A DNA stretch of 29,820 bases, from assembly GCA_964450865.1 (NCBI GenBank), contig CAYVHB010000036.1:1-29820 (forward strand). Reading direction: 5' to 3'. This document shows, piece after piece, positions 24,588-29,820 of this stretch. Within the stretch, counting starts at the first letter, position 1, and each line of letters opens with the position of its first letter. The stretch is from CAYVHB01 sp964450865. Lineage in GTDB: Bacteria > Bacillota > Clostridia > Saccharofermentanales > UBA5734. The notes below the pieces were generated by a model. That model was not told where the DNA came from. It saw only the letters and a program-made list of their open reading frames with translations, and did not search any database. Made by a program: the position numbers and the translations under genes.

Positions 24588-24613
24588 GAGTATCCAAGAT
24601 GAGTATCCAAGAT
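24588..24613. repeat. 13-bp tandem duplication before satP
   Basis: GAGTATCCAAGAT is repeated head to tail at 24588-24600 and 24601-24613, immediately upstream of the ribosome binding site GAGAGG. Confidence 0.95.
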
Positions 24614-24626
24614 GAGAGGTATCTGT

Positions 24627-25238
24627 ATGATGGAAGAACGCAAGATTATTACTGCTGATCCGACTGCCCTGGGTCTGTTTGGCCTGGCTATGGTGACCCT
24701 GGTCGCTTCGTCACAGAAGCTGGGCTGGACAACTGGAACCAGCCTGGTCATCCCCTGGGCCATTTTCCTCGGTGCGGCCGCCCAATTGCTGGCTTGTCTC
24801 GGCGATGCCAAGAAGAATAATGTTTTCGGCGCGACTGCTTTTGGGGCCTATGCTTTCTTCTGGTTTGCTGTCGGCACCAGCTGGATGATCCAGGGCGGGG
24901 TATTCGGTGAGAAGCTGGCGGCTGCCGCGGATCCCCGGCAACTGGCGTTCGCCTTCCTGGGCTACCTGATTTTTACGTTGTATATGACAGTTGGCGCCAC
25001 GGGAACGACAAAAGTCCTGCTGATCATCTTTGTTCTGATTGACTGCCTGTTCCTGGGCCTGGCCCTGAACGGATTTGGCATCATGCCGGAACTGGCACAT
25101 CCGCTGGCTGCCTGGTCGGAATTGCTGATCGCCGTGTTCTCGTTTTACGGCTCGGCGGCAGCTGTGCTCAACAATCATTTTGGCCGGGTCATTCTGCCTC
25201 TGGGCCAGCCGCTGAAACTGATCAGAAAGGCCGTCTGA
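24627..25238 (+). CDS. satP: Acetate uptake transporter (GPR1/FUN34/YaaH, SatP-like)
   Basis: Six-helix membrane protein of 203 residues of the acetate/succinate channel family. The family motif near the N-terminus (usually NPAPLGL) reads DPTALGLFGLA at about 11-21. The other landmarks are GAAAQLLACLGDAKKNNVFGAT near 50-70 with its broken helix, FGAYAFFWFAVGTSW near 72-86 and the C-terminal NNHFGR. Transport is expected for acetate or a similar short acid, uptake or release depending on gradient. I chose the ATG at 24627 because GAGAGG lies eight bases before it; an in-frame ATG at 24612 falls in the duplicated segment. It appears to be a single-gene unit. Confidence 0.85.
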   Translation: MMEERKIITADPTALGLFGLAMVTLVASSQKLGWTTGTSLVIPWAIFLGAAAQLLACLGDAKKNNVFGATAFGAYAFFWFAVGTSWMIQGGVFGEKLAAAADPRQLAFAFLGYLIFTLYMTVGATGTTKVLLIIFVLIDCLFLGLALNGFGIMPELAHPLAAWSELLIAVFSFYGSAAAVLNNHFGRVILPLGQPLKLIRKAV

Positions 25239-25418
25239 AAAGCTTTTTCGAGCAGCCTTGTGTCCGCTATCCTGAATCCGGTCCTGTATCCGGCGCCAGG
25301 GCTTCAGTCGTCCGGCCACGTCAACTGAGCAACTCGACAATTTCCGATTGATCTGCATCTTTAATATTATTTAGTTGCACAAAATTGTTTAAAATAGCCA
25401 ATTTTACCGTCATATTTA

Positions 25419-25446
25419 TTGACTTTTGCAAGTCATGTGATATAAT
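25419..25446 (+). promoter_or_regulatory. Strong promoter of the amtB leader
   Basis: TTGACT at 25419-25424, spacer of 16, TG at 25438-25439 and TATAAT at 25441-25446. The spacer contains most of the inverted repeat GACTT-TTGC-AAGTC (25421-25434), which could be a regulator site. Confidence 0.7.
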
Positions 25447-25471
25447 CCGTCATATAATAATCCTGGCTGAC

Positions 25472-25525
25472 AGAGAGGTCACTGCTTGTTTCTCCGGAAA
25501 CATCAAGCAAGGGCCTCTCTTTTTT
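25472..25525 (+). terminator. Leader terminator (possible attenuator) upstream of amtB
   Basis: AGAGAGGTC at 25472-25480 pairs with GGCCTCTCT at 25512-25520 (one G-U), followed by a T-run to 25525. Inside, GCTT/AAGC and GTTTC/GAAAC close on a TCCG tetraloop. It starts about 20 bases after the expected transcription start and 85 bases before amtB. Confidence 0.8.
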
Positions 25526-25609
25526 GCGCTTGTCAGTGTTGATACCCAGCTCAGTGGCAGATTGTCAGCCAACTTAGCCAGCTAGATTTGAAATGATGGA
25601 GGATAACCT

Positions 25610-26866
25610 ATGAACACGCTTAATGCCGGTGACATTGCCTGGATGCTGACCTCGTCGGCGCTAGTCCTTGTTATGACGCCCGGCCTGGCCTTCTTTTATG
25701 GCGGCCTGGTCAAACGCAAAAATGTCATCAATACCATGATGGCCTCAGCAATTTTAATGGGATTGGCCTCGGTCTTATGGGTTCTGATTGGTTTTTCGCT
25801 GTCATTCAGCGGCTCCGGATTGGTGATTGGTGACTTGCACTGGTTCGGACTGAATCTGATTGAAGGTATCGATGCGGCCAAATATGCGCCAACCACTACA
25901 ACCTTTGCCATTTTCCAGATGATGTTTGCGATTATCACTCCGGCCCTGATCTCCGGCGCTGTTGCAGAGCGGATGCGCTTTTCATCCTGGCTGATATTCG
26001 CCGCGATCTGGTCCGTTCTGGTGTACTATCCGCTGGCTCATATGGTCTGGGGCGGCGGCTATCTGATGAGGCTCGGTGCGCTTGATTTTGCCGGCGGCAA
26101 TGTTGTTCATATCAGCTCCGGTGTCAGCGCGCTGCTGGCTGCCATATTGCTCGGCAAGCGCAAAAATTTCGGCCGGGCCAAGTATCATCCGCATCATGTG
26201 CCTTTTGTATTCCTCGGGGCAGCCCTGCTCTGGTTTGGCTGGTTCGGTTTTAACGCGGGCAGTGCCGGTGCGGCCAATGCCCTGGCCTCACACGCTTTCC
26301 TGACGACCAATACATCGGCTGCTGCCGCGATGCTTTCGTGGTTATTGATTGAAAAGCTGACTGTCAGAAAAATGACCCTGGTCGGTGCCTCAACGGGCCT
26401 GGTGCTGGGCCTGGTGGCAATTACGCCAGGGGCCGGCTTCGTTCCAGTCTGGGCCGCCCTGATTATCGGCGCCCTGGCCAGCCCGATATCCTATTTCTTC
26501 ATTACCAAAGTCAAGGCAAAATTCGGTTATGATGATTCGCTGGATGCTTTTGGGTGCCATGGCATCGGTGGTATCTGGGGCGGAATCGCCACCGGTCTGT
26601 TTGCCCTGAAAGGTTTCAATCCGGATCCGGCCCTTGATGCTGTCCGCTGGAACGGTCTTTTCTTTGGAGATAGTGCGTTGCTGCTCCGTCAGCTCTTGTC
26701 AATTGTGATTACCATCGGCATTGCCCTCACCGGTACCCTGGTGGCCCTGGGGATTACCCGGCTCGTCAATGGCAAGCTGCGGGTGACAACCCGTGAAGAG
26801 GACCTCGGGCTGGACCTGGCTGAACATGACGAATCCGCTTATCCGTCTTTCCATGGCATGGACTGA
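25610..26866 (+). CDS. amtB: Ammonium transporter
   Basis: Membrane channel of 418 residues with eleven predicted helices that admits ammonium. The Amt signature is clear: AWMLTSSALVLVMTPGLAFF at about 10-29, then FYGGLVKRKNVIN. The twin pore histidines are His167 (in GGNVVHISSGVSAL) and His317 (in DAFGCHGIGGIWGG), at the positions expected from E. coli AmtB. The C-terminal tail is the cytoplasmic segment that docks PII. GGAGG precedes the ATG. The gene is followed by glnK, in the nrgA-nrgB order of Bacillota. A leader terminator suggests conditional read-through, probably according to nitrogen supply (inference). Confidence 0.95.
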   Translation: MNTLNAGDIAWMLTSSALVLVMTPGLAFFYGGLVKRKNVINTMMASAILMGLASVLWVLIGFSLSFSGSGLVIGDLHWFGLNLIEGIDAAKYAPTTTTFAIFQMMFAIITPALISGAVAERMRFSSWLIFAAIWSVLVYYPLAHMVWGGGYLMRLGALDFAGGNVVHISSGVSALLAAILLGKRKNFGRAKYHPHHVPFVFLGAALLWFGWFGFNAGSAGAANALASHAFLTTNTSAAAAMLSWLLIEKLTVRKMTLVGASTGLVLGLVAITPGAGFVPVWAALIIGALASPISYFFITKVKAKFGYDDSLDAFGCHGIGGIWGGIATGLFALKGFNPDPALDAVRWNGLFFGDSALLLRQLLSIVITIGIALTGTLVALGITRLVNGKLRVTTREEDLGLDLAEHDESAYPSFHGMD

Positions 26867-26883
26867 CCAGGTATCGTTCCGGG

Positions 26884-26910
26884 CCCTGCCAGGCCATGAA
26901 CCTGGCAGGG
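26884..26910 (+). other. 10-bp perfect hairpin between amtB and glnK
   Basis: CCCTGCCAGG at 26884-26893 pairs with CCTGGCAGGG at 26901-26910 around a 7-base loop. No T-run follows, so it is more likely an mRNA-stabilising or partial-termination stem than a full terminator. Confidence 0.75.
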
Positions 26911-26952
26911 TCCGGACTCTACGCTCTACGCTCCGGACTCTACGCTCTACGC
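26911..26952. repeat. 21-bp perfect tandem duplication between amtB and glnK
   Basis: The 21-base unit at 26911-26931, starting TCCGGACTCTACGC, is repeated exactly at 26932-26952. It begins on the base after the hairpin. Confidence 0.97.
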
Positions 26953-27050
26953 CCTATGCCGTGCGGCGACTCGTGGCCAGATAAGTCATGGCAGTACGAA
27001 CTGCAGTCCGAGACCCAAAACGGCAGGCTCACCCACTTGAGGAGGATCCC

Positions 27051-27392
27051 ATGAAAAAAATCGAAGCCTATATCAAACCTGATAAGCTCGAAGATGTGAA
27101 AGAAATTTTGAAAGACATCGCAGTAAATGGCCTGAGTATCAGCCAGATCATGGGCTGTGGCAATCAGATGGGCTGGAAGGAATTTGTCCGCGGTTCAGAA
27201 GTTGACTATCACTTCCTGCCTAAAATCAAGGTTGAACTGGTTGTGCTCGACAGTCAGGTCGAGCTGGTGGTCAGGAATATCTGTGACATCGTCCGGACTG
27301 GTGAAGTCGGTGACGGCAAGATCTTCATTTATGATGTGCTGGATGCCATCCGCATCCGGACCGGGGAACGGGGTAATGCCGCCCTGACCTGA
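27051..27392 (+). CDS. glnK: PII nitrogen regulatory protein
   Basis: Small trimeric signalling protein of 113 residues that senses ATP/ADP and 2-oxoglutarate and blocks the AmtB pore. The family frame aligns residue by residue with E. coli GlnB: KKIEAYIKPDKL at the start, GCGNQ at 35-39 with Gln39, FLPKIKVE at 55-62 with Lys58 and the closing TGEVGDGKIFIYDV. In the T-loop (GWKEFVRGSEVDYHF) position 51, the uridylylated Tyr of proteobacterial PII, is Val; a Tyr is found at 53 instead. Classical uridylylation is therefore unlikely. The ATG at 27051 has GAGGAGG upstream; a longer frame from 26988 is not needed. It is probably co-transcribed with amtB. Confidence 0.95.
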   Translation: MKKIEAYIKPDKLEDVKEILKDIAVNGLSISQIMGCGNQMGWKEFVRGSEVDYHFLPKIKVELVVLDSQVELVVRNICDIVRTGEVGDGKIFIYDVLDAIRIRTGERGNAALT

Positions 27393-27453
27393 GCCGGATG
27401 ATCCTGCGGATGTCGCCGCCAGGCTGTTCTGCTGACTTATTTCAATTATTACC

Positions 27454-27489
27454 AGCCAGGCCGGTCCAGTTTGAACCAGCCTGGCTATT
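27454..27489 (+). terminator. Probable terminator of glnK
   Basis: AGCCAGGC at 27454-27461 pairs with GCCTGGCT at 27479-27486, with an inner GGT/ACC, followed by ATTTG. The T-run is short, so strength is uncertain. Confidence 0.5.
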
Positions 27490-27587
27490 TGTCGGTAAAC
27501 CGGCTTTTACCTGTCACCAGGATCGTTCTGGCAGGCGTTGTTTCGGGTTACCCGATATTTTGTTGGTACGCCGGCTTTTTGCCTGCC
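27488..27587. repeat. Degenerate direct repeat pair of about 30 bp
   Basis: 27488-27516 and 27557-27587 share the frame ATTTTGTCGGTA-CCGGCTTTT-CCTG with scattered differences. Their starts are about 69 bases apart. Confidence 0.5.
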
Positions 27588-27620
27588 GCCATCAGCCACG
27601 TTTTCGCCCCGGCCTGATTT

Positions 27621-27629
27621 TGTTATAAT
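27621..27629 (+). promoter_or_regulatory. Extended -10 promoter of the mgtC-type gene
   Basis: TGTTATAAT with TATAAT at 27624-27629. The -35 is weak. Confidence 0.45.
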
Positions 27630-27672
27630 GGGATCGTGTGAATAGAAGCAATTACTCGATCAAACAGTTACT

Positions 27673-27734
27673 CAATTGGAGCAGCCTGGTCAAGCCAATT
27701 GAAGCAGCCGGGTTTATTCAGTTGAAGCCGGTGG
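27673..27734. repeat. Three 23-bp-spaced repeats before the mgtC-type gene
   Basis: CAATTGGAGCAGCCTGG (27673), CAATTGAAGCAGCCGGG (27696) and the shortened CAGTTGAAGCCGGTGG (27719) begin exactly 23 bases apart. The last runs into the GGAGG ribosome binding site. Confidence 0.75.
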
Positions 27735-27744
27735 AGGATGACTC

Positions 27745-28494
27745 ATGGATGGCGGATTGATCCTGGATAGTGGACTGATCCTGAACGGAACGCTGCCCGA
27801 TATGGTGCAGGCGGTTCTGTCATTGCTGCTGGCGGTTGCCTGTGGCTTTGTGATTGGTATTGAGCGCAATTATCAGGGCCGGTCGGCTGGCCTGAGCACC
27901 TATATGCTGGTCAGTGCCGGATCCTGCCTGTTCGTGCTGATCGGCAACAGCATTGCCAATATGGATAGTGGCCGGATCGTGGCCCAGGTCGTAACCGGTA
28001 TCGGCTTTCTCGGGGCTGGCTGTATTATCAAGGATGGCATGACCGTCAAGGGCTTTACAACCGCCGCCACAATCTGGTGTTCGGCGGCGATCGGCAGCCT
28101 GTGCGCCTACCAGCATCTGCTGCTGGCGATAATCGGGACTATTTGCGTCCTGCTGATCAATCTGCTCTTTCACCCCCTGGCCCTGCTGATTGAACGGCGC
28201 AAGGCCTACGACCGGAAAGATGACCTGGTGATCTGTTCAATTACCTACCGCTGTCCGGCCAGCCAGCATGATGCCTTCCAGCGGGCTATCAGCGAACGCA
28301 GCCGGTCCCGGATTTTTGCGGTCGGTGGCGTGGAGTGGCAGGCGGTCGATCCGCAGCTGCCCCCGGATGAGCAGCTGCTGCAGGTCAGCATGACCCTCAA
28401 GTCGCGCTATTCATACCTGGATGATCTGATGCAGCTGGTAGCCCAGACGCGTTATGAGGTTAACGTGCTGGCTGTGGACTGGATTGTCCAGTGA
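27745..28494 (+). CDS. mgtC: MgtC/SapB family membrane protein
   Basis: Protein of 249 residues. The N-terminal half is the MgtC domain with four to five helices and the family landmarks GFVIGIERNYQGRSAGLSTY near 33-52, VTGIGFLGAGCIIKDG near 85-100 and TVKGFTTAATIWCSAAIG near 102-119. The C-terminal third (from about 160) is a soluble ACT-like regulatory domain. MgtC proteins are linked to growth at low magnesium and, in pathogens, to control of the F-type ATP synthase; they are probably not magnesium transporters themselves. GGAGG precedes the ATG by eight bases. The gene stands alone between its own promoter and a large inverted repeat at its 3' end. Confidence 0.9.
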   Translation: MDGGLILDSGLILNGTLPDMVQAVLSLLLAVACGFVIGIERNYQGRSAGLSTYMLVSAGSCLFVLIGNSIANMDSGRIVAQVVTGIGFLGAGCIIKDGMTVKGFTTAATIWCSAAIGSLCAYQHLLLAIIGTICVLLINLLFHPLALLIERRKAYDRKDDLVICSITYRCPASQHDAFQRAISERSRSRIFAVGGVEWQAVDPQLPPDEQLLQVSMTLKSRYSYLDDLMQLVAQTRYEVNVLAVDWIVQ

Positions 28495-28542
28495 TTATAG
28501 GATCATGGTTCGGCATCGAAATTGAATATGATCAATAATCAC
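28491..28542 (+). other. Three-tier inverted repeat at the end of the mgtC-type gene
   Basis: GTGATTAT (28491-28498) pairs with ATAATCAC (28535-28542), GATCAT (28501-28506) with ATGATC (28528-28533), and TTCG with CGAA inside. The outer arm includes the stop codon. No T-run follows, so it may be a 3' stabilising hairpin or factor-dependent terminator. Confidence 0.7.
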
Positions 28543-28675
28543 TAAACAAACGATGATAAACAACCCATTTCGATGGTTTCAATAGGTCGTTTTCCAAGTT
28601 TTTTCCGTTATTGTGTCCAGAAAACAGCCCCAGTCCACTTTTTTATTTTTACAGAGCCTAAACCGCTTTTTTTCG

Positions 28676-28704
28676 TTGAAAACAGACCATTTTTCGGGTA
28701 AAAT
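28676..28704 (+). promoter_or_regulatory. Strong promoter of gap
   Basis: TTGAAA at 28676-28681, 17 bases, then TAAAAT at 28699-28704. The 120 bases before it are A/T-rich with T-runs, resembling an UP element, as expected for a highly expressed glycolytic gene. Confidence 0.7.
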
Positions 28705-28754
28705 GATGAACGATGCAACCTATCACGCCCCAATATAAACAGGAGGATAGAAAC

Positions 28755-29820
28755 ATGGCAATTAAAGTAGGTATCAACGGTTTTGGCCGCATCGGCCGTA
28801 TGGTGTTCCAGGCTATCTGCGACCAGGGTCTGCTCGGTACGGAAATCGACGTCGTGGCGGTGGCTGATGTTTCAACAGATGCTGACTACTTCGCATACCA
28901 GATTAAGTATGACTCCACTCAGGGCAAGTTCAAGCACGCAGTCTCCACCACCAAGAGCAGCGCCGACGCCAAGGAAAATGACGTGATCGTGGTCAATGGC
29001 AACAAGATCCAGTGCGTCATGGCCCAGCGTAATCCGGCCGACCTGCCGTGGGGCGCGATGGGAATTGAATATGTAATCGAATCCACCGGCCTGTTCACTG
29101 ATTCCGAAAAGGCCGCCGGCCACATCGCCGCCGGTGCCAAGAAGGTCATCATTTCCGCTCCTGGCAAAGGCGCTGTCAAGACCATCGTCATGGGCGTCAA
29201 TGAAGGCGAATATGATTCCGCACAGCATAATATCGTTTCCAACGCCTCCTGTACCACCAACTGTCTCGCTCCGCTCGTCCATGTCATCCTCAAGGAAGGC
29301 ATCGGCGTCGAGCAGGGCCTGATGACCACCATCCACTCCTACACTGCCACCCAGAAGACCGTTGACGGCCCTTCCAAGAAGGACTGGCGCGGCGGCCGTG
29401 CGGCAGCCATCAACATCATCCCGTCGACCACCGGCGCGGCCAAGGCCGTCGGTGAAGTGCTCCCGGTCGTCAAGGGCAAGCTGACCGGCATGTCCTTCCG
29501 CGTCCCGACCCCGACCGTATCGGTTGTTGACCTGACCTTCACCGCTTCCCGCGACACCTCAATCGAAGAAATCGACGCCAAGCTCAAGGAAGCCTCCAGG
29601 ACCTACATGGCCGGCATCCTCGGCTTCACCGACGAAGAGCTCGTCTCCACCGATTTCATCCATGATCAGCGCTCCTCGATCTATGACTCGCTGGCCACCC
29701 TGCAGAACAATCTCAAGGGCGAAAAGCGCTTCTTCAAGGTCGTTTCCTGGTACGACAATGAATGGGGTTATTCCAACCGCGTCGTCGACCTCGTCCGCTT
29801 CATGGGCAAGAAAGACGGCA
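28755..29820 (+). CDS. gap: Glyceraldehyde-3-phosphate dehydrogenase, NAD-type, 3' end outside the window
   Basis: Glycolytic enzyme converting glyceraldehyde 3-phosphate, NAD and phosphate to 1,3-bisphosphoglycerate. The frame is open from the ATG at 28755 (AGGAGG upstream) to the window edge, 355 codons without a stop. The Rossmann loop GINGFGRIGRM at 6-16, Asp38 for NAD, the active-site SNASCTTNC with Cys166 and the base His194 in TTIHSYTATQ are present. The protein is longer than the usual 330-340 residues. The extra residues before the cysteine, the block QRNPADLPWG at 91-100 and the C-terminal SWYDNEWGYSNRVVDLVRFM match the layout I recall for the glycosomal GAPDH of trypanosomatids, whose catalytic residues carry the same numbers. 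Codon use is strongly C-ending, unlike the flanking genes, consistent with high expression. The missing end is probably only a few codons. Confidence 0.95.
   Translation, partial: MAIKVGINGFGRIGRMVFQAICDQGLLGTEIDVVAVADVSTDADYFAYQIKYDSTQGKFKHAVSTTKSSADAKENDVIVVNGNKIQCVMAQRNPADLPWGAMGIEYVIESTGLFTDSEKAAGHIAAGAKKVIISAPGKGAVKTIVMGVNEGEYDSAQHNIVSNASCTTNCLAPLVHVILKEGIGVEQGLMTTIHSYTATQKTVDGPSKKDWRGGRAAAINIIPSTTGAAKAVGEVLPVVKGKLTGMSFRVPTPTVSVVDLTFTASRDTSIEEIDAKLKEASRTYMAGILGFTDEELVSTDFIHDQRSSIYDSLATLQNNLKGEKRFFKVVSWYDNEWGYSNRVVDLVRFMGKKDG

Larger units (their letters stand above)
24137..24626. other. Divergent intergenic region between ndk and satP
   Basis: About 490 bases. Promoter-like elements point both ways: TGGTAGAAT on the minus strand near 24348-24340 for ndk, and TTGAAG/TATACT at 24471-24499 for satP. 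TGCTGCAGCGT near 24167 is partly repeated as GGCTGCAGCGT at 24235, each followed within about 25 bases by GGATAT. A 13-bp tandem duplication precedes satP. No gene seen. Confidence 0.6.
25239..25609. other. amtB upstream region and leader
   Basis: About 370 bases. The first 120 are GC-rich with no signal I recognise. Then comes an A/T-rich block (25360-25460) with the promoter at 25419-25446, a leader terminator at 25472-25525 and the amtB ribosome binding site. No protein gene is supported. Confidence 0.6.
27393..27744. other. Intergenic region between glnK and the mgtC-type gene
   Basis: It contains a hairpin after glnK (27454-27486), a degenerate pair of about 30-bp repeats (27488-27516 and 27557-27587), an extended -10 promoter (27621-27629) and a 23-bp repeat (27673-27734). 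An open frame at 27398-27628 runs through the hairpin and is not credible. Confidence 0.6.

Noticed and set aside
27398..27628. 76-codon frame after glnK
   Set aside because: It passes through the glnK hairpin and into a promoter, and has no start signal.

Overview
The window is a GC-rich bacterial chromosome segment with dense coding and short intergenic gaps. Gene content and signals point to a Gram-positive anaerobe of the Bacillota, most likely a GC-rich member of the Clostridia. The supporting signs are strong AGGAGG-type ribosome binding sites, sigma-A promoters often with an extended -10, a lipobox lipoprotein, a PadR/HAAS-domain pair, the order amtB then glnK, and an extended NDH-2 operon. 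This placement is inference. No rRNA, tRNA, CRISPR array, transposase or phage gene was seen.

Layout. 338-4998: a surface beta-helix carbohydrate-binding lipoprotein and a metallo-beta-lactamase-fold hydrolase on the minus strand, divergent from a VTC-type polyphosphate polymerase-domain protein and a DUF4956 membrane protein. 5512-6660: chromate transporter. 6968-10536: a tight operon of eukaryotic-type hexokinase, threonine ammonia-lyase and glutamyl-Q tRNA(Asp) synthetase. 10713-13008: LemA followed by two tandem TPM-domain paralogues. 13093-16056 (minus): uracil permease, then a HAAS-domain membrane protein preceded by its PadR regulator. 16311-18881: endonuclease IV and a D-Ala-D-Ala carboxypeptidase. 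19391-23600: extended NDH-2, polyprenyl diphosphate synthase and MenA-type prenyltransferase. 23690-24136 (minus): nucleoside diphosphate kinase. 24627-25238: acetate transporter of the SatP type. 25610-27392: ammonium transporter and PII protein behind a leader with an intrinsic terminator. 27745-28494: MgtC family protein. 28755 to the edge: glyceraldehyde-3-phosphate dehydrogenase, cut by the window end.

How the genes fit together. The most coherent functional unit is ndh2-dmkB-menA. An NADH dehydrogenase with an extra membrane domain sits with the two enzymes that make a dedicated (demethyl)menaquinone, which is the membrane half of the flavin-based extracellular electron transfer (FLEET) system known from Listeria; the extracellular half is not in this window. 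The VTC/DUF4956/beta-helix lipoprotein group is a second unit whose biochemical purpose is open. Hexokinase and the strongly expressed-looking gap belong to sugar catabolism; amtB-glnK is the ammonium uptake and sensing pair.

A window-wide oddity is the number of short tandem or paired repeats (11 to 46 bp units) in the gaps between genes. Several touch a stop codon or lie just upstream of a ribosome binding site. The clearest is three copies of a 31-bp unit at the padR/HAAS junction.
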